This document shows positions 24,025 to 29,964 of a stretch of 29,964 nucleotides of DNA, in pieces. Where the stretch lies: contig VGSX01000006.1 of the NCBI GenBank assembly GCA_016874895.1, positions 1 through 29,964 on the forward strand. The letters run 5' to 3'. The stretch comes from Deltaproteobacteria bacterium (GTDB lineage Bacteria; Desulfobacterota; Desulfobaccia; Desulfobaccales; Desulfobaccaceae). How positions within the stretch are numbered: position 1 is the stretch's first letter; every line of letters starts with the position of its first letter. The position numbers were made by a program, and so were the translations under genes. Below the pieces are notes generated by a model that saw nothing but the letters and a program-made list of their open reading frames with translations, had not been told where the DNA came from and made no database searches.

Positions 24025-24143
24025 TGTTAACAATCTCACAAAGCGGCCAGCACCGCCACCGTCGAGCCTGTCGCCAAAGAAGGCGGTGGATTTGGGTTGT
24101 ATCCCTGCAAAGTATGATTTATTGTAATGACAGGGGGGGAGTC

Positions 24144-24305
24144 ATTGCCAGACATAAGATCGCAATAACCCTGGATGATATGTTTCTCCAGGAGTTAGAG
24201 CGGCTCGTCCAGGAGCGCGATTTTAAGAATCGCAGCCAGGCTATTCAGTTTGCAGAGTAATTGCTGCAGGTGGCGGAGGGGTTCCTGGAAATCATCGGCC
24301 CGTGA
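24144..24305 (+). pseudogene. Ribbon-helix-helix (CopG-type) antitoxin remnant
   Basis: The frame from ATT 24144 reads I/M-ARHKIAITLDDMFLQELE then RLVQERDFKNRSQAIQFAE and stops at TAA 24258-24260. It continues in frame for 14 codons (LLQVAEGFLEIIGP) to TGA 24303. KIAITLD...LxxLERLVxERxFxNRSQAI is the signature of short RHH antitoxins of toxin-antitoxin pairs, which normally run to about 75-85 residues. The G-run GGGGGGGAG gives an ideal ribosome site 2 bases before ATT, so an ATG to ATT change probably killed the start, and the internal TAA truncates it. No toxin gene follows. Expression from ATT cannot be excluded. Confidence 0.65.
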
Positions 24306-24395
24306 AAGTTAGTTGCACGCGTTCAGCGGTAATTTAAAATAATAAATTAAACTGGTTAGCATATATTGACAGACTTAAAACCAAAAATTACCGTT

Positions 24396-24416
24396 CCCTA
24401 TACCCTGATCCCTATT
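24396..24416. repeat. Heptamer tandem tract CCCTATA x3
   Basis: Units CCCTATA, CCCTGAT and CCCTATT. The tract overlaps the stop codon of scpB (24412-24414, minus strand). Confidence 0.6.
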
Positions 24417-25191
24417 TCCCCTTAAACACCGGCGGCCGCTTCTCCAAAAAGGCCTGCTTACCCTCAATATAGTCCTCGCTGTCCCAGACCAGGCGGCGCA
24501 GCCCCTGGATACGCTCGAAGGTTTCGGGGCTGATGGGCAGGGCGTTGGACAGGATGCGCAATTGCTCCTTGATGACCGAGACGCTCAGGGGGGAGTTCTG
24601 GGTGATCTTCCGGGCCAGATCGAAGGTGAAGTTTTCTATTGCCTCGGGCGGTACCAGATGGTTGAGGATGCCCAGTTGCAGGGCCCGTTCGGCGCTCACG
24701 GGCTGGGCGGTGAAAAACATCTCCTTGGCCGCACCCAGGCCGCAGAGGTTGATGAGGTGCAAAATCCCCGAGGAATTGTAGGGGATGCCGATCTTGGCCG
24801 GGGTGATGGTGAAGGAAGTGGTGGGGGCGCCGATGAGGATGTCGCAGACAAAGGCCAGTTCGCAGGCTCCGCCCCAGACGCCCCCTTCAATGAGGGCGAT
24901 GACCGGGACCGGGCAGGACTGGATGGCCCGGATAACCTGCTCCAGGGGATCGTAATAGCCCAAGGGGTCCCGACCGGGCCGCTCCAGCTCGGTAATGTCG
25001 TGGCCGGCGGACCAGACCTTGGCACCCTGGTGGGCCCGGATAATTATGACCCGGACTCCCTCGTAGAGAAGGTTGTTCAGGCTGACCCTGATTTCACCGA
25101 TGAAGGCCTTGCTGAGGGCGTTGCGCCGCTCGTAGTTATTAAAGGTGATAACGCCGATGTTATCGTGGACTTCCTGGATGACTAAAGCCAT
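24412..25191 (-). CDS. scpB: Methylmalonyl-CoA decarboxylase
   Basis: This 259-residue crotonase-fold enzyme converts methylmalonyl-CoA to propionyl-CoA and CO2. It follows the E. coli ScpB/YgfG sequence closely: RRNALSKAFI near residue 22, VWSAGHDITEL with His64, EGGVWGGACELA with the oxyanion Gly107, GIPYNSSGI with catalytic Tyr138, and the C-terminal FERIQGLRRLVWDSEDYIEG then FLEKRPPVFKG. It lacks the paired glutamates of true enoyl-CoA hydratases, which supports decarboxylase over hydratase. The length equals ScpB (261). AGGAAAA precedes the ATG. It lies 58 bp after ispH-ubiA on the same strand. With acyl-CoA synthetases nearby it fits propionate or succinate metabolism, but no mutase gene is in the window. 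Confidence 0.87.
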   Translation of the reverse strand: MALVIQEVHDNIGVITFNNYERRNALSKAFIGEIRVSLNNLLYEGVRVIIIRAHQGAKVWSAGHDITELERPGRDPLGYYDPLEQVIRAIQSCPVPVIALIEGGVWGGACELAFVCDILIGAPTTSFTITPAKIGIPYNSSGILHLINLCGLGAAKEMFFTAQPVSAERALQLGILNHLVPPEAIENFTFDLARKITQNSPLSVSVIKEQLRILSNALPISPETFERIQGLRRLVWDSEDYIEGKQAFLEKRPPVFKGK

Positions 25192-25225
25192 AGTTTTCCT
25201 CGTGGCATGAAGTTGTTGGGCTATG

Positions 25226-25246
25226 CGGCTGACGGCTGAACGCTGA
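25226..25246. repeat. Heptamer tandem tract CGGCTGA x3
   Basis: Units CGGCTGA, CGGCTGA and ACGCTGA. It fills most of the 58-bp gap between ispH-ubiA and scpB and ends 3 bases before the ispH-ubiA stop codon. Confidence 0.7.
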
Positions 25247-25249
25247 CAC

Positions 25250-26989
25250 TTAAAAAATCCTATTATATGGGTCCCAGAGAAAGGAGATCAGGCCGGCCAG
25301 GATCATATTGCCTTCCACCAATCCTTCCAGCAGCAGGCCGGACTCCAGGTTCCCCCGCCGGTAGATGGTGAGATAGCCCAAGGCATACCCGCCGCAACCC
25401 AGCAGGGCATAGCCGAGGGTAGGCAGAAACCCGAAAAAAGTGGCGCCCCCCATGATGAACATCAGCGCTATATTCAAGCTGTAAAGCAATACAAGGGTAT
25501 TATCCTTACCCAAGGCCACGGCCAGGGTTTCCTTGCCCACGATGCGGTCGCCTTCCAGGGCCTGGATCTCAAATAAACCCGACCGGATGAAAACCATCCC
25601 GGCTACAAACAGGAAAGCCAGGGCTGTAGCCGGGGTGAGAGAACGTTCCGAACAGATTACCGGGATCAGAGCTGCCAGAACTCCCCAGGCCAGGGAGGTA
25701 AAAATAGCCTTGGAACCCGGAATCTCCTTTAAGCGATGAATTTTCAAGAGAGAGCCCAGGCCGGATGGGAAGATGTTAAGGTTATAGATCAAACCGAGAA
25801 CACTCATGGCGAGAATAAAAACAAAGGCCAGGGGGGTTAAGGCCAGACCCAGGACCAGGGCCAGGATGCCCGCCAGCGCCCCGGAGATAAAGAGAAAACG
25901 TCGATGCCGACCGTAAAAGCGGGTCTGCACCGGATCGTTTAGTTTGCTGGCCGCATCGGTGAAATTATTGAGAATATGCATGGCATAGATGTAACAGAAG
26001 GCAACGAAGAAATATCGCCACAGGGGCTCCACATCCTGGAGCAATGATGAGGTATAGCTGAGGCAACCGGCTCCTAAGGCTACGTATAGATTGGATTTTA
26101 TCAGGAAGCGCCACAGGCGTTGCCACAGTTGGGTCAGGGAGCCGGACCGGTAGGCCCAATCATGCTTGAGCATCGAGACCACGTTGCTGATCAGCCAGTG
26201 CGGGGTGGAGGCGCCACCCGTGACGCCTACGGTTTGGAAACGCCGAAGTTCCTCTAAGTTAAGTTCCTGCTCGGTTTCCACGTGATAGGTCGGCACACCG
26301 GTGGCCCGGGCGATTTCCACCAGCCGCTGGGTGTTGCCGCTGCTCCGGCCGCCCACCACCACCACCGCTTCTACCTCCCCGGCCAGCTGTTGGATTTCGG
26401 CCTGGCGGCTGGCCGTGGCATCGCAGATGGTATTAAAAACCTGCACTTCAGGGAAGCGGGCCTGGATTGCCGCTACCCTGTCGCGAAAGACGCTTTCACT
26501 CTGCGTGGTCTGGGCCACGACGAGGACCCGTTCTCTCTCCGGCAACCGGGCCACATCTTCCACCGTCCGTACCACATGGCCGTGCCCTTCCGTGTATCCC
26601 ATAAGTCCCAGGACCTCGGGATGATCTTCGTCGCCCACAATGATGGTATCGTAGCCCTGCCGGGCCCATTTCCGGATGATGGACTGCACCTTGGCCACTC
26701 GGGGGCAGGTGGCGTCCATAATCTGACAGCCCAGGGATTGCAACTGTTCCTTTTCCTGGGGAGGAATCCCGTGGGCGCGAATCACCACCAGACAACCGGG
26801 TTCGGGCCGGTCGTTGGTCAGAATCCCGATGCCGCGCTCCTCCAGCAGTTCCAGGACCTGGGGATTGTGAATCAAAGGTCCATAAGTGTATATTTTGCCG
26901 GGTTGTCGATTAATGGCCTGCAATACCAGCTCCATGGCCCGTTTAACGCCCATGCAAAAACCCGCGGTGCGGGCCAGGATGACCTTCAC
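25250..26989 (-). CDS. ispH: IspH (HMBPP reductase) fused to a UbiA-type membrane domain
   Basis: The product has 579 residues. Residues 1-280 are a complete IspH, the [4Fe-4S] enzyme that ends the MEP pathway by making IPP and DMAPP. The cluster cysteines are Cys12 (FCMGVKRA), Cys95 (ATCPRV) and Cys189 (NTICDATA). Substrate residues are His41, His73 and His123 with the adjacent Glu125, then GGRSSGNT and GGASTPHWLI. Residues about 295-579 are a polytopic membrane domain of UbiA prenyltransferase type, with 7-9 hydrophobic spans. Its first Asp motif reads NNFTDAASKLND (341-352) and its second LEGDRIVGKETLAVALG. Several Asp positions of the usual NDxxDxxxD and DxxDxEGD motifs are replaced. It starts with GTG 26989 after GAGGAGAAAA. 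It is divergent from a CruF-type carotenoid gene. IspH normally ends near 310, so the fusion is genuine and in frame. Confidence 0.92.
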   Translation of the reverse strand: MKVILARTAGFCMGVKRAMELVLQAINRQPGKIYTYGPLIHNPQVLELLEERGIGILTNDRPEPGCLVVIRAHGIPPQEKEQLQSLGCQIMDATCPRVAKVQSIIRKWARQGYDTIIVGDEDHPEVLGLMGYTEGHGHVVRTVEDVARLPERERVLVVAQTTQSESVFRDRVAAIQARFPEVQVFNTICDATASRQAEIQQLAGEVEAVVVVGGRSSGNTQRLVEIARATGVPTYHVETEQELNLEELRRFQTVGVTGGASTPHWLISNVVSMLKHDWAYRSGSLTQLWQRLWRFLIKSNLYVALGAGCLSYTSSLLQDVEPLWRYFFVAFCYIYAMHILNNFTDAASKLNDPVQTRFYGRHRRFLFISGALAGILALVLGLALTPLAFVFILAMSVLGLIYNLNIFPSGLGSLLKIHRLKEIPGSKAIFTSLAWGVLAALIPVICSERSLTPATALAFLFVAGMVFIRSGLFEIQALEGDRIVGKETLAVALGKDNTLVLLYSLNIALMFIMGGATFFGFLPTLGYALLGCGGYALGYLTIYRRGNLESGLLLEGLVEGNMILAGLISFLWDPYNRIF

Positions 26990-27033
26990 TGCCGTTTTCT
27001 CCTCATAATTTTTTTTGTCAGTCTCCTGATTAA

Positions 27034-27061
27034 CTTGACAAGTTTTGCACCGCTCGTCAAG
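27034..27061. promoter_or_regulatory. Inverted repeat in the ispH-ubiA / carotenoid divergent promoter region
   Basis: CTTGAC (27034-27039) and GTCAAG (27056-27061) are perfect reverse complements 16 bases apart. They contain TTGACA on the plus strand and TTGACG on the minus strand. TATGAT follows at 27063-27068, but the 22-base gap to TTGACA is too long for a plain sigma-70 promoter. It could be an operator shared by both genes. Confidence 0.35.
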
Positions 27062-27120
27062 CTATGATACGAGAGCAGGGTGGACCTGGCACCATTTCGG
27101 ACGAACAGGAGGTAGAGAAT

Positions 27121-27930
27121 ATGCCCGAAACCGCGGTCTCTTGGGACCAACTCCTGTGGGGAACGTTAATATTGCGGCCATATGTCTTTATTTTTCTGAC
27201 CGCATATCTCTGCCTGGCCACCTGGCATCTAGGGCTGGGACAGAGCGTCATTTATCTAATTGTCGGCTACAGCATCGCCTGGTTGTCGGAATTTTCTTCC
27301 ATTCATACCGGCTTCCCTTATGGCTGGTACACCTATATCCCGGCCACCCGGGACCAGGAACTCTGGATCGGGGGGGTCCCTTTCATGGATTCCCTCTCCT
27401 ATGTCTTTCTCGCCTATGCCAGTTACAGCCTGGCCCTGCTGCTCCTCAGACCGTATCAGCGGTGCCCCCAGGAGAATTCGCCCCCGCATTCCCTGGCCCC
27501 GGTCTTCCTGGCCGCAGTTCTTTTCGTCACCCTGGACATTATCATCGACCCCCTGGCCCTCCGGGGTTACCGCTGGTTTCTGGGCCAGATTTACGGCTAT
27601 CCCGAGCCGGGCATCTATTTCGGCATCCCGTTGAGCAATTTTGCCGGCTGGCTCCTGGTGGGGGTTATGCTGACTTATTTTTTACAACGCCTCTGGGCCT
27701 GGTCGCCGCCCTTTGCCTGGTTAGCCAGGGGCCGCCGGAGTTTCCCCGGCGTGGCTTTTCTCGGGGCCGGTTTGTATCTCGGGGTCCTGATATTTAATCT
27801 GAGTCTGACTTTTTATATCGGCGAGACGCTCCTGGGGTTGGTGGGGCTTTTCATTTACCTGCCCGTGACCGCACTGGCCCTGGCTTCCTGGTATCAGGCC
27901 CGCAGCCGGGGGCTTTGCTCGGAGAAATAA
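27121..27930 (+). CDS. Carotenoid biosynthesis (CruF-family) membrane protein
   Basis: This 269-residue integral membrane protein of the Caroten_synth (CruF/DUF422) family has about seven spans. The signature near residue 55-75 is SIAWLSEFSSIHTGFPYGWY, followed by LWIGGVPFMDSLSYVFLAYA. Later come LDIIIDPLAL and PLSNFAGWLLVG, all typical. CruF members hydrate the 1,2 double bond at psi-ends of carotenoids; in haloarchaea CruF works with a UbiA-type lycopene elongase in bacterioruberin synthesis. AGGAGGT lies 8 bases before ATG 27121 and decides this start. It is divergent from ispH-ubiA. Its 3' end overlaps the convergent phosphorylase-like gene by 37 bp. The substrate here is not known; no crtB or crtI is in the window. 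Confidence 0.88.
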   Translation: MPETAVSWDQLLWGTLILRPYVFIFLTAYLCLATWHLGLGQSVIYLIVGYSIAWLSEFSSIHTGFPYGWYTYIPATRDQELWIGGVPFMDSLSYVFLAYASYSLALLLLRPYQRCPQENSPPHSLAPVFLAAVLFVTLDIIIDPLALRGYRWFLGQIYGYPEPGIYFGIPLSNFAGWLLVGVMLTYFLQRLWAWSPPFAWLARGRRSFPGVAFLGAGLYLGVLIFNLSLTFYIGETLLGLVGLFIYLPVTALALASWYQARSRGLCSEK

Positions 27931-28649
27931 TCCAGGATAAGGTTTACGGCCATGGCCAGGCGACCTCCGGCCAGCCGGGAGCGCCGCCAGAGATGCATCA
28001 AGTACCTCAAACGGCGGGGCTGGCCCCACAGCTTCGGCAGGAGCCGGGCAAGGGGGACGCCGTGGTGTTTATCAATCATATCAGCCAGAAAAGCCTGGAT
28101 TTCTTCTCCCCCGCCATCGGTGATGGCCCGCACCGCCACCAGCGGCAGATCAGCGTCCTGGGCGGCTGCGGCAATCTCAGCGGTTTCCAGATCCAGCACC
28201 GGGCAGATCAGTTGACGTGCCTGTATAGGCAAGGAAGCCTTGGCCGTCATCCTGGGGGTGGTCACGAATGCTCCGGCCCGGACCTCCAGTCCCTGAGCCG
28301 CCAAATGGGCAGCCAATACCGTGGCCGGGGCTGCCGGGTGGAAGGCCTGGCGGCTTAACTCCCGGCCGGAGGGCGAAAGACGCCAGCACTCCCCGGCTAC
28401 CACGACTCCCCCAGGCCCCGGCAGAGCTGTAATAGCGCCCCCGAAGCCGGCCACGCCCACCCAATCAGGTCCAAAGACGGCAATGGCCTGCTGGGCCAAG
28501 CGGCGGGGGGCGGCGCCTCCCATACCCGCCAGGAGAGCGATTCCCTGGCAGCCCCGTCCCTCGAAATGCCACACTGTCATTCCGGCCAATCGTTCCCGGC
28601 GGTGCCGGACCGTCCGCAAAAACGGCCGGAGTTCCTCGGGAATTGACAT
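27894..28649 (-). CDS. Nucleoside phosphorylase-like protein (PNP/UDP superfamily; HpnG- or MqnB-like)
   Basis: This 251-residue protein has the fold of nucleoside phosphorylases and nucleosidases. The glycine-rich phosphate region is LLAGMGGAAPRRLAQQAI (about 40-57). WVGVAGFGGAI is near 63-73. The base/ribose-binding block PVLDLETAEIAAAAQDADLP is near 148-167, followed by AVRAITDGGGEE. In the family the Glu of the META-like motif binds ribose hydroxyls and the Asp of the ITD motif acts on the base. Close relatives include hopanoid-associated HpnG and futalosine hydrolase MqnB. Terpenoid genes on one side favour an HpnG-type role, but this is weak inference. No clear ribosome site precedes ATG 28649. 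The tail overlaps the carotenoid gene. Confidence 0.75.
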   Translation of the reverse strand: MSIPEELRPFLRTVRHRRERLAGMTVWHFEGRGCQGIALLAGMGGAAPRRLAQQAIAVFGPDWVGVAGFGGAITALPGPGGVVVAGECWRLSPSGRELSRQAFHPAAPATVLAAHLAAQGLEVRAGAFVTTPRMTAKASLPIQARQLICPVLDLETAEIAAAAQDADLPLVAVRAITDGGGEEIQAFLADMIDKHHGVPLARLLPKLWGQPRRLRYLMHLWRRSRLAGGRLAMAVNLILDYFSEQSPRLRA

Positions 28650-28684
28650 TATCAGGACGGTTCGAATGGCTGCTCCCCCTCCTT

Positions 28685-28719
28685 ATTCCGTTTCGGGCTT
28701 CTGGTTCCCACTTTCTGGT
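28685..28719. repeat. Heptamer tract TTCTGGT
   Basis: In 7-bp phase: ATTCCGT, TTCGGGC, TTCTGGT, TCCCACT, TTCTGGT. Two exact TTCTGGTT copies are 14 bp apart. It lies between the phosphorylase-like and ACT-domain genes, upstream of the former. Confidence 0.5.
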
Positions 28720-28785
28720 TAAAGTAATCTCTATGACCGTGCTTTAGAGGGTGCGAAAGTTGAATAGTGAGTAGTTGGCATAGAC

Positions 28786-29826
28786 TCAGGAAAGCACTCC
28801 GGATACCGGCCCTTCAAACCTCTTACTTAGGACCAGGAGGGCCGGGGCCAGTTCCTGTTGGCGGATAATCACTGAAATGGAGGAGATGGTGCAGCTCATG
28901 GCGAGGATCGTGACATGAGCCCGTTCCAGGCCTTCCACCAGGGTATGGGCAATACCGTAACGGTCACCGAAATGGGGGCCGTGCAGAAAAATGCCCGCCA
29001 CCGGGGTGAAACGCATGGGGCGTAACCCCGGAATATGGTCCTGCAGGAGGCGCCTGATACTGCGCCCCTGATCCCCGGCCTCCGGGGCCCTGGCCGTACT
29101 GAAGGCCACCAGGAAGTCTTCGGCGTCCAGCCGGGGAATGCCGATGAGAAAAGGTATGGTTAATTCCAGGTCGGCAAAGCGTCTCAGGGTGTCGGCGAAT
29201 TCTCCCAGGACCGCAGTGGTGGGTATGCTCAGGGCCCATAAATCCAGGTCGGGCTGCGGCAGGACATAGTAGACCTTGATTACCCGTTCCTGGTAGGTGG
29301 CCACGGCTTTGCGGACGTATTCCTCGGGAAACTCCTGGGCCGCGAGAAATTCAGAGGTCGTGGCGAAGGAGGTAAAGCGGAAGTTCTGGAATATATGATC
29401 CAGGATCCTGACCTTGCGCCGTTCTTCCAGGATAACCGTGAGAGCCGACAGGGAACTGGCCAGACCGATAATTTTTGCTTTGGAGGCGGCCAGGCTCTTG
29501 ATGAAGGCGGCAATGTTCCCGGGCGATTTATTGTGGGGATAGACGGCCAGCAGAGCGATATCGGGCTGATGCTGGAATACATCCTGAGACCCGGCCAGGT
29601 TCTGCAAAAAAGCCTGGGTCCCTTCCCCCATGGCCCTGGCAGTGCAGAAAGCAGTGCGGTCGCCGGCTACATGAGTGAGAAAGGTAAGGTTCAGCCTGTT
29701 TTCCGCCAGGGGCCCGGTTACCTGGGAACCCAGGCGGAACTCCGACCCCGGGGAGGAGGTCACCAGACAACTCCCGCCGGTCAAAAGCTTAATGCCGCCA
29801 AAGTGGATTTTTCCATTGGCGTCCAT
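28786..29826 (-). CDS. ACT-domain-only protein, probable amino-acid sensor, function unknown
   Basis: This 346-residue cytosolic protein has an aspartokinase-like ACT repeat at the C-terminus: PVAGIFLHGPHFGDRYGIAH, TLVEGLERAHVTILAMSCT, then SSISVIIRQQELAPALLVL. A second ACT-like unit is at the N-terminus (GIKLLTGGSCLVTSSPGSEF, then VTGPLAENRLNLTFLTHVA). The middle (about 185-255) may be a third. There is no kinase, dehydratase or DNA-binding domain, so this is a stand-alone regulatory chain. ATG 29826 with GAGGGAG is used; a GTG four codons upstream (29838) touches a run of nine G and is possible. Its neighbours do not point to a pathway. A role in amino-acid sensing is inference from the fold only. 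Confidence 0.7.
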   Translation of the reverse strand: MDANGKIHFGGIKLLTGGSCLVTSSPGSEFRLGSQVTGPLAENRLNLTFLTHVAGDRTAFCTARAMGEGTQAFLQNLAGSQDVFQHQPDIALLAVYPHNKSPGNIAAFIKSLAASKAKIIGLASSLSALTVILEERRKVRILDHIFQNFRFTSFATTSEFLAAQEFPEEYVRKAVATYQERVIKVYYVLPQPDLDLWALSIPTTAVLGEFADTLRRFADLELTIPFLIGIPRLDAEDFLVAFSTARAPEAGDQGRSIRRLLQDHIPGLRPMRFTPVAGIFLHGPHFGDRYGIAHTLVEGLERAHVTILAMSCTISSISVIIRQQELAPALLVLSKRFEGPVSGVLS

Positions 29827-29837
29827 GCTCTCCCTCA

Positions 29838-29846
29838 CCCCCCCCC
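29838..29846 (-). repeat. Nine-base G tract in the leader of the ACT-domain gene
   Basis: Nine consecutive C on the plus strand (G on the minus) end where the alternative GTG start begins and lie 12 bases before the preferred ATG. Such runs slip during replication and could alter ribosome-site spacing. Confidence 0.6.
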
Positions 29847-29964
29847 TTACCCCGATGCTGGTGTAATAAAATAGTCTATTAATAACAATATGTTACCCTG
29901 GGTGCGTCAAAACTAGTGGTACATTCCGGGCCGTCGTTCCGGGTGGCGGGCAGCGAGATCCGGT

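Noticed and set aside
24127..24143. ATG 24127 as antitoxin start through a poly-G slip
   Set aside because: It needs one extra G to enter the right frame and would add an unusual Gly-rich head. The ATT at the normal start position, with an ideal ribosome site, is the simpler reading.

Overview
The window is about 30 kb of GC-rich bacterial chromosome. Gene content points to an anaerobic Desulfobacterota/Deltaproteobacteria lineage near the Syntrophobacterales or Desulfobaccales. The evidence is two fused NDP-forming acyl-CoA synthetases, a methylmalonyl-CoA decarboxylase, an IspH-UbiA fusion and several small proteins of deltaproteobacterial type. This placement comes from remembered family distributions, not a search.

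Layout. Positions 1-5000 are all on the minus strand: rng, ilvD, dnaN and the start of gyrB, read leftwards from a good sigma-70-type promoter at 5070-5098. Positions 5200-5740 are a scar: the 5' ends of a DNA methyltransferase gene and of a YhdH/AcuI oxidoreductase gene, joined head to tail and closed by a long palindrome that can act as a terminator in both directions. Positions 5750-10000 hold an envelope proteolysis operon: an active M16 peptidase, a catalytically dead M16 partner and an HtrA/Deg protease. Then come a VanZ-like membrane protein, ftsY and two paralogous acyl-CoA synthetases (12.1-14.1 and 15.5-17.6 kb). Between the two synthetases lie a small secreted protein and a Cys-rich mini-protein. 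Positions 17.8-23.5 kb are on the plus strand: a conserved hypothetical, guaA, holB, ricT and a second hypothetical. Positions 23.5-24.3 kb are a graveyard: an eroded insertion sequence with 25-bp terminal inverted repeats (24/25 matches) and a dead ribbon-helix-helix antitoxin gene. Positions 24.4-29.8 kb carry scpB, ispH-ubiA, a divergent CruF-type carotenoid gene, a nucleoside-phosphorylase-like gene and an ACT-domain-only gene.

Two things stand out. First, at least seven gene boundaries between 14.6 and 28.8 kb carry short tandem tracts. Each has a different sequence, but all share a strict 7-bp period (for example TTGAACC, GTCAGTG, GTTTCCG, ATAACCT/ATTACCT, CCCTATA, CGGCTGA, TTCTGGT). 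One tract runs directly into the holB start codon and replaces its ribosome binding site. They resemble in design the heptanucleotide STRR repeats of cyanobacteria. Second, IspH, which makes DMAPP and IPP, is fused to a UbiA-type membrane domain whose metal-binding aspartates are partly replaced. The fusion sits back to back with a CruF-family carotenoid gene, which suggests an unusual terpenoid or carotenoid end-modification module.

No rRNA, tRNA, CRISPR array or intact mobile element was seen.
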